Shown: positions 34,236 through 44,739, numbered from the stretch's first letter. The stretch: 64,000 bases of DNA from JANYHH01 sp965249745 (GCA_965249745.1 OZ252252.1:1922001-1986000); one strand, 5' to 3'. Notes: a model not told the origin generated them from the sequence alone. Program-made: numbers and translations.

Positions 34236-34712
34236 ATGACAGAACAAAGCACGCAGTCGCAGAATGTCCTAGGCATCGTCCACATCGCCATTGCCGTCAG
34301 CGACTTGCAACACCACATTGACTTCTGGCAGGGGGTGTTGGGGTTCAAGCTGGACGGAACGGCAGAAGTCAGCGGCACGCTGCCAGAGGATGAGACGGGC
34401 GTCCCTGGCATCCGCAGCAAAATCGCCCAACTGACCAAAGACGGCTTGAGCGTCGAACTGTATCAACCGACTGCACCCGAGAACCGCAAAACCTACCGTC
34501 CCAGCCCGGTGGACATCGGTTCCTGGCATCTGGCGCTCAAAGTCAAAGATTTAGACGAGCTTGTTCGGGTCAGTGCTGAATGGGGCTGGCAGGTGCGCGG
34601 CAAGATTGCGATTGTCGAGGAAGGTCCTGGCCCCATTGGCGCTCGTCTGGCTTACCTGCACAACACCGACGGCACAATCATTGAACTCGTGCAGCTTCTT
34701 GAAAAAAAGTAG
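34236..34712 (+). CDS. VOC-fold (glyoxalase/bleomycin-resistance) protein
   Basis: A 158-residue vicinal-oxygen-chelate protein, two beta-alpha-beta-beta-beta units. GIVHIAIAVSDLQHHIDFWQ gives the first metal-type His, SWHLALKVKDLDELV the second and GTIIELVQLL the Glu. It may be an isomerase, dioxygenase or drug-binding protein. The ATG at 34236 follows GAAGGAGGCGTTT; the frame is also open to 34209 without a ribosome site. It belongs to the chain of small enzymes on the lower-GC island. Confidence 0.85.
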   Translation: MTEQSTQSQNVLGIVHIAIAVSDLQHHIDFWQGVLGFKLDGTAEVSGTLPEDETGVPGIRSKIAQLTKDGLSVELYQPTAPENRKTYRPSPVDIGSWHLALKVKDLDELVRVSAEWGWQVRGKIAIVEEGPGPIGARLAYLHNTDGTIIELVQLLEKK

Positions 34713-34787
34713 ATGAGCTTCAATTGCCGATCAATTTAGTGGTTCAAAGCAGTGGCTCGAGGTTTTAAAAACTAAGCTTACTCTGCG

Positions 34788-34856
34788 AAGCTCGAGCTGA
34801 TCGAATCAAAGTCATTCAAGAAGGGTGTGTCGCTGCTGCGCTACCAGCGGAGAAAC
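34788..34856 (+). pseudogene. C-terminal remnant of a RibD/DHFR-like gene
   Basis: The frame encodes KLELIESKSFKKGVSLLRYQ followed by RRNG. This matches the last 25 residues of the family copies nearby (for example KLEPIEAKVLDLGVVLMRYQ at the end of the second copy). No upstream part survives. The frame runs on into the hydrolase gene at 34908 without a stop. Confidence 0.7.
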
Positions 34857-34907
34857 GGTTCGCTCGAGCTAAAATCGGCAGGTACGAAGGACACTGAGGA
34901 AGCGGAA

Positions 34908-35489
34908 ATGAAGACAATAGCGTTATTTCATTCCATGCTCGGGTTGCGACCGATTGAACGCGACGCCGCTGCACGGCTATCCGCCGCTGGATACGAGGTG
35001 TATACCCCTGATCTGTACGCAGGGCAGTTCGTGAACACGCTCGAGGAGGGTTTTGAAGTTAAAGAGCGGGTAGGTTGGACGCTCATTTGCACCCGTGCGG
35101 CGCAAGCCATGAGTGAGCTGCCCGATACAACAATACTCGCAGGATTCTCGATGGGGGCGGGTGTCGTCGCCAGCCTCTGGAATCAACGACCGCGCACCGC
35201 TGGAGTGCTGCTGTTTCACGGTCTTGCGGACATCCCAGTGAACGCAATGGCGGGCTTACCAGTGCTGGTTCACCTCGCAGAGCAAGACCCGTTCGTGACG
35301 GGTGAGCAACGCGTTACCTGGCAGGAAAACGCCCGTCGGATTGGTCTGTCTGCACAAGTGTTCGAGTATCCCGGTACTGAGCACTTTTTCAGCGATCCGA
35401 ATTCGCTTGACCATGATGCGGACGCAGTACACCTGACCTGGCAGCGAACGGTTGCGTTCCTGGACCGAATTTATTTTCCTCGAGATTGA
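34908..35489 (+). CDS. Dienelactone hydrolase-family protein
   Basis: A 193-residue small alpha/beta hydrolase. The nucleophile elbow is LAGFSMGAGVVAS (Ser rather than the Cys of true dienelactone hydrolases). The acid Asp is in LAEQDPFVTG and the His in YPGTEHFFSDPN. The opening MKTIALFHSMLGLRPIERDA fits family members that lack a signal peptide. The ATG at 34908 is preceded by GAGGA; the frame is also open upstream through the RibD-like remnant. It sits between a VOC gene and a second VOC gene. Confidence 0.85.
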   Translation: MKTIALFHSMLGLRPIERDAAARLSAAGYEVYTPDLYAGQFVNTLEEGFEVKERVGWTLICTRAAQAMSELPDTTILAGFSMGAGVVASLWNQRPRTAGVLLFHGLADIPVNAMAGLPVLVHLAEQDPFVTGEQRVTWQENARRIGLSAQVFEYPGTEHFFSDPNSLDHDADAVHLTWQRTVAFLDRIYFPRD

Positions 35490-35515
35490 GTTTCAAAAAC
35501 CAGGAGGCATGAGCT

Positions 35516-35950
35516 ATGAAGATTCGTAAAATAGATCATGTGGGCATCGTTGTTGACGATCTGGCTGCCGCCAAAGCCTTCTTCCTCGAGCTTGGACTCG
35601 AGGCGCGCGGCGGAGGAAATCTGCAAGACAAAGCGGTCGGTCAGATTATTGGTCTAGATGACGTGAACGTGGAATTCATGTACCTGAGTGTGCCAGGTGG
35701 TCAAGGGAGTCTCGAGTTGATCAAATTTCATGCTCCGCTGGACGAACGAGGTATTCAAAAGTCCTCCTCGAACGCGCTTGGTATTCGGCATATCGCTTTT
35801 GTGGTTGACGATATCGAAGGCGTTGTCGCCAAGTTGGAGAGCAGCGACGCGAAACTCGTCGGCTCGATACAAGACTTGGGCGGTTACAAGCTGTGCTACA
35901 TCCGTGGACCAGAGGACATTATTTTGGAACTTGCTGAGCCGATCAAATAA
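35516..35950 (+). CDS. VOC-fold protein, methylmalonyl-CoA epimerase-like
   Basis: A 144-residue VOC protein. The N-terminal KIRKIDHVGIVVDDLAAAKA and the later GIRHIAFVVDDIEGVVAKLE supply the two metal-site His residues. The C-terminal GPEDIILELAEPI supplies the Glu. The sequence style is nearer to epimerase/glyoxalase members than to the VOC protein at 34236. AGGAGG precedes the ATG by 9 bases. The substrate is not predictable. Confidence 0.85.
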   Translation: MKIRKIDHVGIVVDDLAAAKAFFLELGLEARGGGNLQDKAVGQIIGLDDVNVEFMYLSVPGGQGSLELIKFHAPLDERGIQKSSSNALGIRHIAFVVDDIEGVVAKLESSDAKLVGSIQDLGGYKLCYIRGPEDIILELAEPIK

Positions 35951-35977
35951 CGCCAGATTCAACCATGTGGAGGATTT

Positions 35978-36436
35978 ATGACGCACTCAGATAAACCTTT
36001 GATTACCCTCGAGCGCACCGTTCCTGCCACCCCGGAAGCGGTCTGGAAACTCTGGACGACCCCAGACGGATTCACCGTCACCGTTCAGAAACTCGAGCTT
36101 GTACCCGGTGGCGACCTCCTGTACACCATGACCGCCACCGCTCCGGCGCAGATCGAATTCATGCAGAACGCCGGAATGCCGCTGGCGAATGCGTCACGCA
36201 AGACATTCCTCGAGATCAACGCGCCTTCCCGCCTGAGATTCTCGTCGCTGTTCGATTTCATACCGGGCGTGACGCCTTTTGATGCTGAAACGACCATCGA
36301 ACTTCACCCCACACCGCAGGGAACCAGAATCGTGGAAACGATGGAACCACTGCACGACGAAGAATGGACGCAACGCCTGACGATGGGGCGCGAGAATGAA
36401 CTCGAGAATCTGGTTCGGTTGTTATCCACGAATTGA
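35978..36436 (+). CDS. SRPBCC (AHSA1/CalC-like) domain protein
   Basis: A 152-residue START-like fold protein that binds hydrophobic ligands. Landmarks are LERTVPATPEAVWKLWTTPD at the N-terminus, LELVPGGDLLYTMTAT, GTRIVETMEPLHDEEW and a C-terminal helix RENELENLVRLL. In small regulons like this one they are often controlled by an adjacent ArsR or AraC gene; an AraC gene follows 47 bases later. GGAGG is 6 bases before the ATG. Confidence 0.85.
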   Translation: MTHSDKPLITLERTVPATPEAVWKLWTTPDGFTVTVQKLELVPGGDLLYTMTATAPAQIEFMQNAGMPLANASRKTFLEINAPSRLRFSSLFDFIPGVTPFDAETTIELHPTPQGTRIVETMEPLHDEEWTQRLTMGRENELENLVRLLSTN

Positions 36437-36483
36437 ACGTCAGACTCGGCTGGGTCAACACCAGCGATGAAATGCTGTGACAC

Positions 36484-37164
36484 ATGAGCCTGATCCTTAA
36501 AGCTAGACTCTCGGATGCAGCTTTTGTTGAAACATTGACGGCAGGCCACACCGTGCGCGATGGTTCCATGCTTCGGCCTGCCGAAAGTCATTGGCATCTC
36601 GTGTTGGTGAACCATGAAGGACGCTCAAAAGCTATTGTGACTGGACCACAAACAACGACTGGCCTTGCTTCGTGGCAAGAAGGGGCTGAGATTATTTGGA
36701 TCAAGTTGAAGCCCGGAACTTTCATCCCGCATCTTCCCTTTAAAACCTTGGTCAACCAAGAGACGACCCTTCCAGAAGCCTCGAGTCATTCGTTCTGGAT
36801 GAAAGGGTCTGCTTGGCAAATTCCTGACCTGGAACACGTGGATGTCTTTTTGGATAGGCTCGAGCGTCAAGAACTGCTGATGAATGATCCGGTTGTGAAT
36901 GCTGTGTTACAAAACCAAGAACAAGCGCTAGGACTGTCTCCTCGTACCCTGCGACAACGTTTCTTAGAAGCCACTGGGATGAGCAAAAATACTTTTCAGC
37001 AAATTGAACGTGCCCAAAGCGCTGCATTGCTCTTAAAGGAAGGCATTTCAATTTCTGACACGATTCAAGCGCTCGGTTATTACGATCAGCCGCATCTGAC
37101 CAGATTGCTCAAGCGCTGGGTCGGATACACACCCGCTGAACTCATCCGTTTGGGCTTGACCTGA
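36484..37164 (+). CDS. AraC-family transcriptional regulator
   Basis: A 226-residue regulator. The N-terminal 130 residues form a divergent sensor domain (SHWHLVLVNHEGRSKAIVTG, EIIWIKLKPGTFIPHLPFKT). The C-terminus holds the two helix-turn-helix AraC DNA-binding domain (LGLSPRTLRQRFLEATGMSK, ISDTIQALGYYDQPHLTRLL, RWVGYTPAELIRLGL). It probably controls the neighbouring RibD-like gene at 37243 or the enzyme chain upstream. No obvious Shine-Dalgarno is seen at the ATG. Confidence 0.85.
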   Translation: MSLILKARLSDAAFVETLTAGHTVRDGSMLRPAESHWHLVLVNHEGRSKAIVTGPQTTTGLASWQEGAEIIWIKLKPGTFIPHLPFKTLVNQETTLPEASSHSFWMKGSAWQIPDLEHVDVFLDRLERQELLMNDPVVNAVLQNQEQALGLSPRTLRQRFLEATGMSKNTFQQIERAQSAALLLKEGISISDTIQALGYYDQPHLTRLLKRWVGYTPAELIRLGLT

Positions 37165-37242
37165 GACTGCCGTTTCATACAAGACGGTTTGTCCTTTAAA
37201 ACATATCGTACTCAGGGTCTAACGTTTTAAAGGAGAATCACT

Positions 37243-37827
37243 ATGGGAAAAGTTGTTTTGGTCATGAGCATGTCCCTCGACGGGTTTATCACGGCATCAA
37301 ATCCTCGCATGAAAGCGCCAATGGGTGATGGCGGTCAGGTCTTGCACGAATGGGCGATGGGTGATCGGGATGAGGTCAACCGTCAATTCTTGGCGGACTC
37401 CATCGGACACTTGGGCGCGGTCATCTGTGGCAGAACCACTTACGACGCTTCCTTACCTAGCTGGGTGGCAGATGGTCCTTCGGGAAAAGCGCGGCGACCC
37501 GTGTTTGTGGTGACGCACCAAGCGCCCAAAGAGAGTCCCGAAAACGGCGTCTACACCTTCGTGACGTCTGGGATTGAGGCTGCTCTGGCGCAGGCAAAAA
37601 CCGCTGCCGGAGACAAAGATGTGGCGGTGATGGGCGGTGCGAACCTCGGTCAGCAGTATCTCAAAGCGGGTCTGCTCGACGATATTGCGATTCAACTTGT
37701 GCCAGTGCTGTTTGGCGACGGAACGCGGCTGTTTGCTGACTTCGGGGGCGATCACATCAAACTCGAGCCGATCAAGATGCTCGAAACTCCGATTGCCACT
37801 CATCTCCACTACCGCGTGGTGAAATGA
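37243..37827 (+). CDS. RibD C-terminal/dihydrofolate reductase-fold protein (third copy)
   Basis: A 194-residue family member: GKVVLVMSMSLDGFITASNP, LGAVICGRTTYDASLPSWVA, VAVMGGANLGQQYLKAGLLD, QLVPVLFGDGTRLFADFGG and a C-terminal HLHYRVVK. It differs clearly from the other two copies, so it is not a recent duplicate. AAAGGAGAATCACT precedes the ATG. It is the last gene of the lower-GC island; composition rises again in the next gene. Confidence 0.87.
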   Translation: MGKVVLVMSMSLDGFITASNPRMKAPMGDGGQVLHEWAMGDRDEVNRQFLADSIGHLGAVICGRTTYDASLPSWVADGPSGKARRPVFVVTHQAPKESPENGVYTFVTSGIEAALAQAKTAAGDKDVAVMGGANLGQQYLKAGLLDDIAIQLVPVLFGDGTRLFADFGGDHIKLEPIKMLETPIATHLHYRVVK

Positions 37828-37991
37828 AGCGCACCGTTCAGGCGACAGAGAAGATTAACCTGATCGGGTACCCGAATCTTCAGTCGGCGAGATTCTCCAA
37901 AAACCCGCTCTCAGATGGCATGACCTCGAGTGGCACAGCCTCGCCACACTTCAAACCGGATTCTCATCGCAAAAAATCTATGCTGCCGTGA

Positions 37992-40900
37992 ATGAAGAAC
38001 CGCTTCTTTTACGGATTGCTGGCTTTCCTGCTCCCCCTGCTCTCGGTGCAATCGGCGCTCTCGCAGACTCGAGGCGCGGTCGTGTACAGCCGCATCTTCA
38101 CCCCGGCGGAGGCGGCGGTCGTGGAGTATTACAGCGATGCCAAAGGCGCAATTGCTTTCAGCTTGGAGCGCGTCCTCGAGCCGGAAAAGTTGATGTTGGG
38201 GATTAAGGACTGGCGCAATCCGAGCGTGCCAGAGAAGCTTCCGACGGCGGTCCTGAAACGCATCTCCAAGGGTAACGCGGATCGGAATTACGAGTACGGA
38301 CAATTGGAATTCGGGCGGCTTCCAGAGGGCGTGTACGTTGTCCGCGCCCGTCAGGGCAAATCTGAGAGCCGCGCCCTGATGCTCGTCTCACGCCTCGGAC
38401 TCGTCACCAAACGGAGTGAGGCGGAGGCGCTGACTTGGACGGTGGACTCGCTGACCGGGCAACCGCGAACCGCCAAGGTTTACGCGGTCACCACCGGAAA
38501 ACTGGCGGCCGCGCAAACGGCTGACAAGGACGGCTTGCTGCGTTGGAAGCTCGAGGCTAAGGTTGAACGGTTGTATCTGGCGCAATTCGGGAATTCCTGG
38601 GCGCTCTCTGAGGCGGACATCGCCTCGTGGAACGCGCGCCAGACGCTGGGGTACGTGTACTCGGAGCGTCCGGTGTATCGCCCCGGCGACAGCCTATTCG
38701 TGAAGGGCATCCTGCGCGACGGGAAGACGCTGCAACCTCGAGCCAAGGCTGGCTTGACCGTGCGCGTCTACGATCAGGAGCAGAACACCGAGGTGTACAA
38801 GGGCAAGGTGACCACCAACGAGTACGGCTCGTTCGCGTTGGAGACCTCGCTGTCCGCTCGCGCTCGCACCGGGCAGTACGCGGTCCAGGTCAGCCCGGAA
38901 GATGCTGCTAAAAACGGCCCACCTTTCTTTGGGTTGTTCAAAGTGGAGGCGTATCAGAAGCCAGAGTTCGCCGTGACCGTGACGATGCCCGCCAAGGCGG
39001 TCCAAGGTGATCGCGTGACCGCACGGATAAATGCCGAGTACCTGTTCGGCGGCAAGGTCGCCAATGCCCGCGTCAAGTACAGCGTGCAACGCCAACAGGT
39101 TTACGATTTCTGGTGGTACGCCAATCAGGAGGATCGGCAGGAGCAACAGGCGGAGCAGCAACTCGAGGCGTATCAAAACGGCTACAACAACGACTGGTAT
39201 CGCTGGTATCAGCCGCCCGCAGAGACGATTGTTTCTGAGAGCGGCCGCCTCAACGCGCAGGGGCAACTCGAGCTACCGATTCCGATTTCCAAAACCGAAA
39301 AGCAGCCCTACCAGCCGTCCTATCAATACATCGTCACCGCCAGCGTCGAGGACGAGACCCGGCAGGTCGTCACCGGCAGCGCCAGCCTGAGCGCCCAACC
39401 TGCCAGCCTGTCGGTCAGCCTACAGAGTAAGGGCTACGGCTACACCGTCGGCGACACGGTAGAGCTGAGCCTGCAAACCCGTGACCTGGAAGACAAGGGA
39501 AGCCCGGCAAACGTCAAGCTCGAGGTCGTTCGCAACACCTGGGACTCGGAAAAAGAGGTTAGGGCGCTCACCACGAAACTCGAGGCGAAGACGGACGCGG
39601 CTGGGCGAGGCACTGCAAGGTTCAAACTGTCTAAGAGCGGGTACTACCAGATCACGGCAACCGTCCAAGACGCCAAGGGGCGCGCCGCGCAGGGGCAGTG
39701 GTACATCTGGGTGTCCGGCGATGCCAACGAGGTCTGGTACTACCGCTTCGACGAGCTTTCGATCAAACTGGATAAAACCCGTTACGCGCCCGGCGATCTG
39801 GTGACGGCGCTGGTTCAGAACCCGCACCCCGGCACGCCCGTGCTGGTGACGCTCGAGGCGGCTGGGCTGGACGACGTGAAGATCTTGACCGGGCGCGCCC
39901 CGGTGCTGCGCTACCAGTTCAAAGCGACGGCCGCGCAAACCCCGAACGTGTTCGTGACGGCCTCCATGCTCTACGGTGGGCGGGTTCTGAACAGTCAAAA
40001 GCGCGTGCTGATAGACGATCCGAAACGCAAGCTGGGCCTCAAAATTATTGCCCCCAAAGCCAAATTCGGAGCCGGTGAGGCCACCAGCCTGCAACTGAAA
40101 ACCGTGGACTCGAGCGGCGCGGGTGTACCCGCCGAGGTCAGTGTGGCAGTCGTGGACGAGGGTGTTTACCTGGTGCAACCGGATACCGTGCCCGACATCG
40201 CCGCTTTCTTTCACCGCCCGAGGGGGAACGTGGTCGGTACTTCGTTCTCGCAGAACTGGTACTTCCAGGGGGTGCCCCGTCCGCTGGCCCAGGCCGCACC
40301 CACCGCCAGCGCTAACTTGGCTGACGCCGCCAAACCCGCCGAGCGTCGAGCCGACGCCACCAGCAACGAACCTCGAGTCCGCCAAGATTTCCGCGATGTC
40401 GCCCTGTGGCGTGCGCAGGTGCTGACTGACGGCAGCGGCTCAGCCACGCTGGACCTGAAGTTCCCCGACAACCTGACGACCTGGCGCGTCACCGCCAAAG
40501 GCATGACGAAATCCGGCAGTGCTGGGGAGATCCGTAAGCCCTTGCTGGTGACGCAGGATGTCGTGGCCCGGCTCGGCGTGCCGCGTACCCTGGTGCGCGG
40601 GGACACCAGCCAGGTCAGTTTAGTCATGAACAACAATCTATCCGAAGCCACCGATGCCACCCTCGAGCTGCGGCCCACCGGCTTGACCGCGAATGGCGAC
40701 ACGACGTTGAAAACAAAAGTCGCGGCGGGCGGTCGCGGTACGCTCCGCGTTACATTGAACGCCGATACGATTGGAACCGCCAAATTGCAGGGTCGGGCGC
40801 TGACTGGAACCGCCTCCGACGCGCTGGAAATTCCAATAACGGTAAAAGCAAGAGGCTTCACCGAGCGCAAAGCCTTCACCAGCGACACCCGCTCCGGCGC

Positions 40901-42479
40901 ACAACGCCTGACGATTCCAACCGATGCCAGCCTCGAGACGACCCGGTTCACCGTGCTGGTCACGCCCTCCTTGACGGCCGCCGTCTCGCCAGCGCTGGAG
41001 TACTTGGTCGGCTACCCGTACGGCTGCTCGGAGCAGACGATGAGCCGCTTCCTGCCCGCACTGCTGGCCAGCAAAACGCTGGGAGCCAACGAGCTGAGCG
41101 CTGAGACCGTCAAGAAGCTCCCCGAGTACGTCAAAATCGGCGTTGACCGCCTCGAGTCCTTTCAGCACGCGGACGGCGGTTGGGGCTTCTGGACCTACGA
41201 TGAGAGCACCCTCGAGATGACCGCCTACGTTATGGGCGGACTGCTGCGCGCCAAGGCGTTGGACGCGAACATCTCAGGCGGCGTGCTGGAACGCGGTTTG
41301 AAATTCTTAGCCACCGCCGCCGGTCAGGATCGCTGGTCCAGGGGCGACCGCGCCGCCGCGTACCTGACGCTCAGTATTGGCGGTCAAGCGCCACTCCCGG
41401 AGATGCGGCGCTTCGCGGGTAAGGACGGCTTGGAGGCCAGCACGTTGGCGCGTATGGCGATCGCTTTTTCCAGGGACAAACAACCCCAGGACGCGACCGA
41501 TGCCCTGGACCGCCTGAAAGCCCTGCGTCAGGAAAACCCGCGCGGCGTCTCGTGGCGCAACCCGGACGACTCCCGCTACCCGTACTGGTGGTCGTGGGAC
41601 GACAACCCGGTCACGACCACGGCGGTCGCGCTCGAGGCCTTCGCTCGCGTCGAGCCGCGGAGTCCGCTGATCCCGAAGATCAGCGCCTGGTTGCTGGCCG
41701 AGCGTCAGGGCGCGCGCTGGGTGAGCACCCGTGACACGGCGGCCGTGATCGAGGCGGCGCTCAGCCTAAACGAGGACACGAACCTGAAACCCACGCCGGT
41801 CACGGTGCTGTTAAACGGCGAGCCGGTTCAGGAATTGACCGTCAAGGGTCAGGTCACGCTGCAACTGATGAACACGCAGGCCCCTCTGAAAACCGGGCAG
41901 AACACGCTGGAACTGAAAAGCGAGCGGCGCATTCTCTACAGCGCCGATTTGGAATACGTGCGCGAACCCGCGCAACTGGTCGGGGAAAATAAGGGCATCG
42001 CAGTCAGCCGCAGCTACGAGAAGCTGACCGCGAAATTCGACGAGAAAAACGGGACTTACAGCTTCGTGCCCAGCCCGCTGCTGCGCGGCGGCTCGCTGCA
42101 AACCGTGACGGTCGGGGAGTACCTGCTGGTGACGCTGACCGTGACCGCCCAGAGCGCCCGCTACTTGCTGGTTTCTGACGCCATTCCCGCAGGCTTCAAA
42201 GCCCTCGAAACCCGCACGCTGCCGCTCGAGGGTCGCGGCTATCGGTTCTTCTGGGAGTGGACCTGGGATTACTGGTTCTCCGGATTGGACATCCGTGATG
42301 ACCGCGTGGAGGTTTACGCCGATAGGTTGAACGGCAAACAGACCATTCAGTACCTGCTCCGCGCCGAGACGCCCGGCAAGTACACGGCCCTTCCGACCGA
42401 ATCCTTCCTGATGTACGAACCCACGGTCAGCGGCCGCTCGAGCGGTGCGACTCTGACGGTGCGCGACCGGGGGCAGTGA
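37992..42479 (+). CDS. Alpha-2-macroglobulin family protein with thioester motif
   Basis: A 1495-residue exported protein with a signal peptide MKNRFFYGLLAFLLPLLSVQ to SALSQ. MG-type beta domains come first (YSERPVYRPGDSLFVKGILR is the hallmark). A Tyr/Trp/Gln-rich insertion lies near residues 370-410. The bait and A2M domains follow (SVAVVDEGVYLV; DFRDVALWRAQVLTDGSGSA). The thioester site YPYGCSEQTMSRFLP is at about residue 1010, within an alpha/alpha toroid, with a C-terminal receptor-like part. It should trap attacking proteases covalently at the cell surface. Bacterial A2Ms often pair with pbpC; none is here. TATGCT lies 7 bases before the ATG, suggesting leaderless mRNA. Confidence 0.93.
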   Translation: MKNRFFYGLLAFLLPLLSVQSALSQTRGAVVYSRIFTPAEAAVVEYYSDAKGAIAFSLERVLEPEKLMLGIKDWRNPSVPEKLPTAVLKRISKGNADRNYEYGQLEFGRLPEGVYVVRARQGKSESRALMLVSRLGLVTKRSEAEALTWTVDSLTGQPRTAKVYAVTTGKLAAAQTADKDGLLRWKLEAKVERLYLAQFGNSWALSEADIASWNARQTLGYVYSERPVYRPGDSLFVKGILRDGKTLQPRAKAGLTVRVYDQEQNTEVYKGKVTTNEYGSFALETSLSARARTGQYAVQVSPEDAAKNGPPFFGLFKVEAYQKPEFAVTVTMPAKAVQGDRVTARINAEYLFGGKVANARVKYSVQRQQVYDFWWYANQEDRQEQQAEQQLEAYQNGYNNDWYRWYQPPAETIVSESGRLNAQGQLELPIPISKTEKQPYQPSYQYIVTASVEDETRQVVTGSASLSAQPASLSVSLQSKGYGYTVGDTVELSLQTRDLEDKGSPANVKLEVVRNTWDSEKEVRALTTKLEAKTDAAGRGTARFKLSKSGYYQITATVQDAKGRAAQGQWYIWVSGDANEVWYYRFDELSIKLDKTRYAPGDLVTALVQNPHPGTPVLVTLEAAGLDDVKILTGRAPVLRYQFKATAAQTPNVFVTASMLYGGRVLNSQKRVLIDDPKRKLGLKIIAPKAKFGAGEATSLQLKTVDSSGAGVPAEVSVAVVDEGVYLVQPDTVPDIAAFFHRPRGNVVGTSFSQNWYFQGVPRPLAQAAPTASANLADAAKPAERRADATSNEPRVRQDFRDVALWRAQVLTDGSGSATLDLKFPDNLTTWRVTAKGMTKSGSAGEIRKPLLVTQDVVARLGVPRTLVRGDTSQVSLVMNNNLSEATDATLELRPTGLTANGDTTLKTKVAAGGRGTLRVTLNADTIGTAKLQGRALTGTASDALEIPITVKARGFTERKAFTSDTRSGAQRLTIPTDASLETTRFTVLVTPSLTAAVSPALEYLVGYPYGCSEQTMSRFLPALLASKTLGANELSAETVKKLPEYVKIGVDRLESFQHADGGWGFWTYDESTLEMTAYVMGGLLRAKALDANISGGVLERGLKFLATAAGQDRWSRGDRAAAYLTLSIGGQAPLPEMRRFAGKDGLEASTLARMAIAFSRDKQPQDATDALDRLKALRQENPRGVSWRNPDDSRYPYWWSWDDNPVTTTAVALEAFARVEPRSPLIPKISAWLLAERQGARWVSTRDTAAVIEAALSLNEDTNLKPTPVTVLLNGEPVQELTVKGQVTLQLMNTQAPLKTGQNTLELKSERRILYSADLEYVREPAQLVGENKGIAVSRSYEKLTAKFDEKNGTYSFVPSPLLRGGSLQTVTVGEYLLVTLTVTAQSARYLLVSDAIPAGFKALETRTLPLEGRGYRFFWEWTWDYWFSGLDIRDDRVEVYADRLNGKQTIQYLLRAETPGKYTALPTESFLMYEPTVSGRSSGATLTVRDRGQ

Positions 42480-42597
42480 GCGAAATCCGCTAAATTGCAA
42501 TACTGATACCCCTACGGTTTGGCTATCTCAGCTTTGCGTTGGAGACGCATTCTCTTGTCCTGAAACAGGAACCTGACCATATCGAACTCAATCGTTC

Positions 42598-42622
42598 GGC
42601 TCGAGGGTTTACCGCTCGAGCC
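42598..42622. repeat. Inverted repeat made of two CTCGAG copies
   Basis: GGCTCGAG (42598-42605) and CTCGAGCC (42615-42622) form an 8-bp stem with a 9-base loop. It lies between the convergent A2M gene and the secreted-protein gene. It may be a bidirectional terminator, but there is no T-run. The rest of the 295-base gap shows nothing recognisable. Confidence 0.55.
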
Positions 42623-42774
42623 AAGGCTGTACCAGAGATGGAGCCGCCGCACCGAGCGGGCGTGGCGTTCGAGCTGCGCTAGGCGTTTCGAGACCTGATT
42701 GGTCAGAAGTCTCAAAGACACGCTTGCACCACCTGACTGAGACCCTCACGAGCACCCTCTGCTAACCCTTGAGG

Positions 42775-43452
42775 TCAGCGCTTCGGGCAGTTCAGTTTGA
42801 AGCGAAAGCCCGGATCAGGCACGAGCTTCCCGGCGACCGCCGGGTCTGCATCGGCACGTTTGAAGGACGTGACCAGCAATTTGACCGGCTGGCGCGACGG
42901 ATTGTCCGGGCGGAACTGCAATTTAACAGCTAGCGTCGCGCCCGCTGGAATGGCTCGCTGATTGTCCAATTCTGTTGTTCTACCCGAATCGGGATACGCA
43001 AACGTGGAATTGTCGTCGTAGCCCAGAAACGCAAAGGTACCCCCCACGAAACCCGCGTCGTTGAGCGTGACATTCTGATTCGTAGCATTACGAAACTCAA
43101 GGTTCGCCTGCCAGCCCGCAGTCTTGCCGCTCTCCACAATCGGTGCGAAACTCACTAGCTTCGCGCGCAGCAGACCATTGAAAAGCGTCTCGCCAAGGCA
43201 GCCCTCGAGCGCCGCCGTCTGATTCGCGCCACCCTGCGCCGAAAGTTTCACCGCGTTCCCCTGAAGGCTCGCGGTGATGTTGAAGGCTTTCAGACTCGAG
43301 ACGGGAACGTACACCTCGCCGCCGATCAGGTATGCCTTTTTCGGGCTGGGTTGGTTGCCGACCATCAGGGTCAGGCTTTTCGTGACGCTCTGCGCCACAG
43401 CTAGCGTGCCGACGAGCGCCAAACCCAGGGCGATGCGTTGAAGGAGTTTCAC
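42775..43452 (-). CDS. Secreted hypothetical protein with stalk-like N-domain
   Basis: A 225-residue exported protein with a signal peptide MKLLQRIALGLALVGTLAVA. Residues about 35-70 (KAYLIGGEVYVPVSSLKAFN) resemble the copper-amine-oxidase N-terminal-like domain found on surface proteins. The rest (LEFRNATNQNVTLNDAGFVG, AIPAGATLAVKLQFRPDN) looks like an Ig-like sandwich. Two Cys residues (EGCLG and LNCPKR) could pair. The start is the GTG at 43452; CATTAT stands 8 bases before it. I do not recognise a function. Confidence 0.7.
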   Translation of the reverse strand: MKLLQRIALGLALVGTLAVAQSVTKSLTLMVGNQPSPKKAYLIGGEVYVPVSSLKAFNITASLQGNAVKLSAQGGANQTAALEGCLGETLFNGLLRAKLVSFAPIVESGKTAGWQANLEFRNATNQNVTLNDAGFVGGTFAFLGYDDNSTFAYPDSGRTTELDNQRAIPAGATLAVKLQFRPDNPSRQPVKLLVTSFKRADADPAVAGKLVPDPGFRFKLNCPKR

Positions 43453-43585
43453 GACTCACGATAATGGGACGCAATGAAAGCGCTTTGAGCGAGTGGGATA
43501 GCCGCCAGAGCTTAGCTATCGGGGCAACTTTTGATGGAACCGATTCTGGTTTGAGACGAGGGCGAACCTCGAGTCAGCAGACCGC

Positions 43586-44739
<1,154 letters not shown>

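Noticed and set aside
32024..37827. Lower-GC island as a prophage or integrative element
   Set aside because: No integrase, phage gene, tRNA or direct repeats at the edges are visible; only composition and gene debris suggest transfer.
42512..42721. 69-codon minus-strand ORF between the A2M and secreted-protein genes
   Set aside because: No similarity, no ribosome site, and it spans the CTCGAG inverted repeat; treated as spacer.
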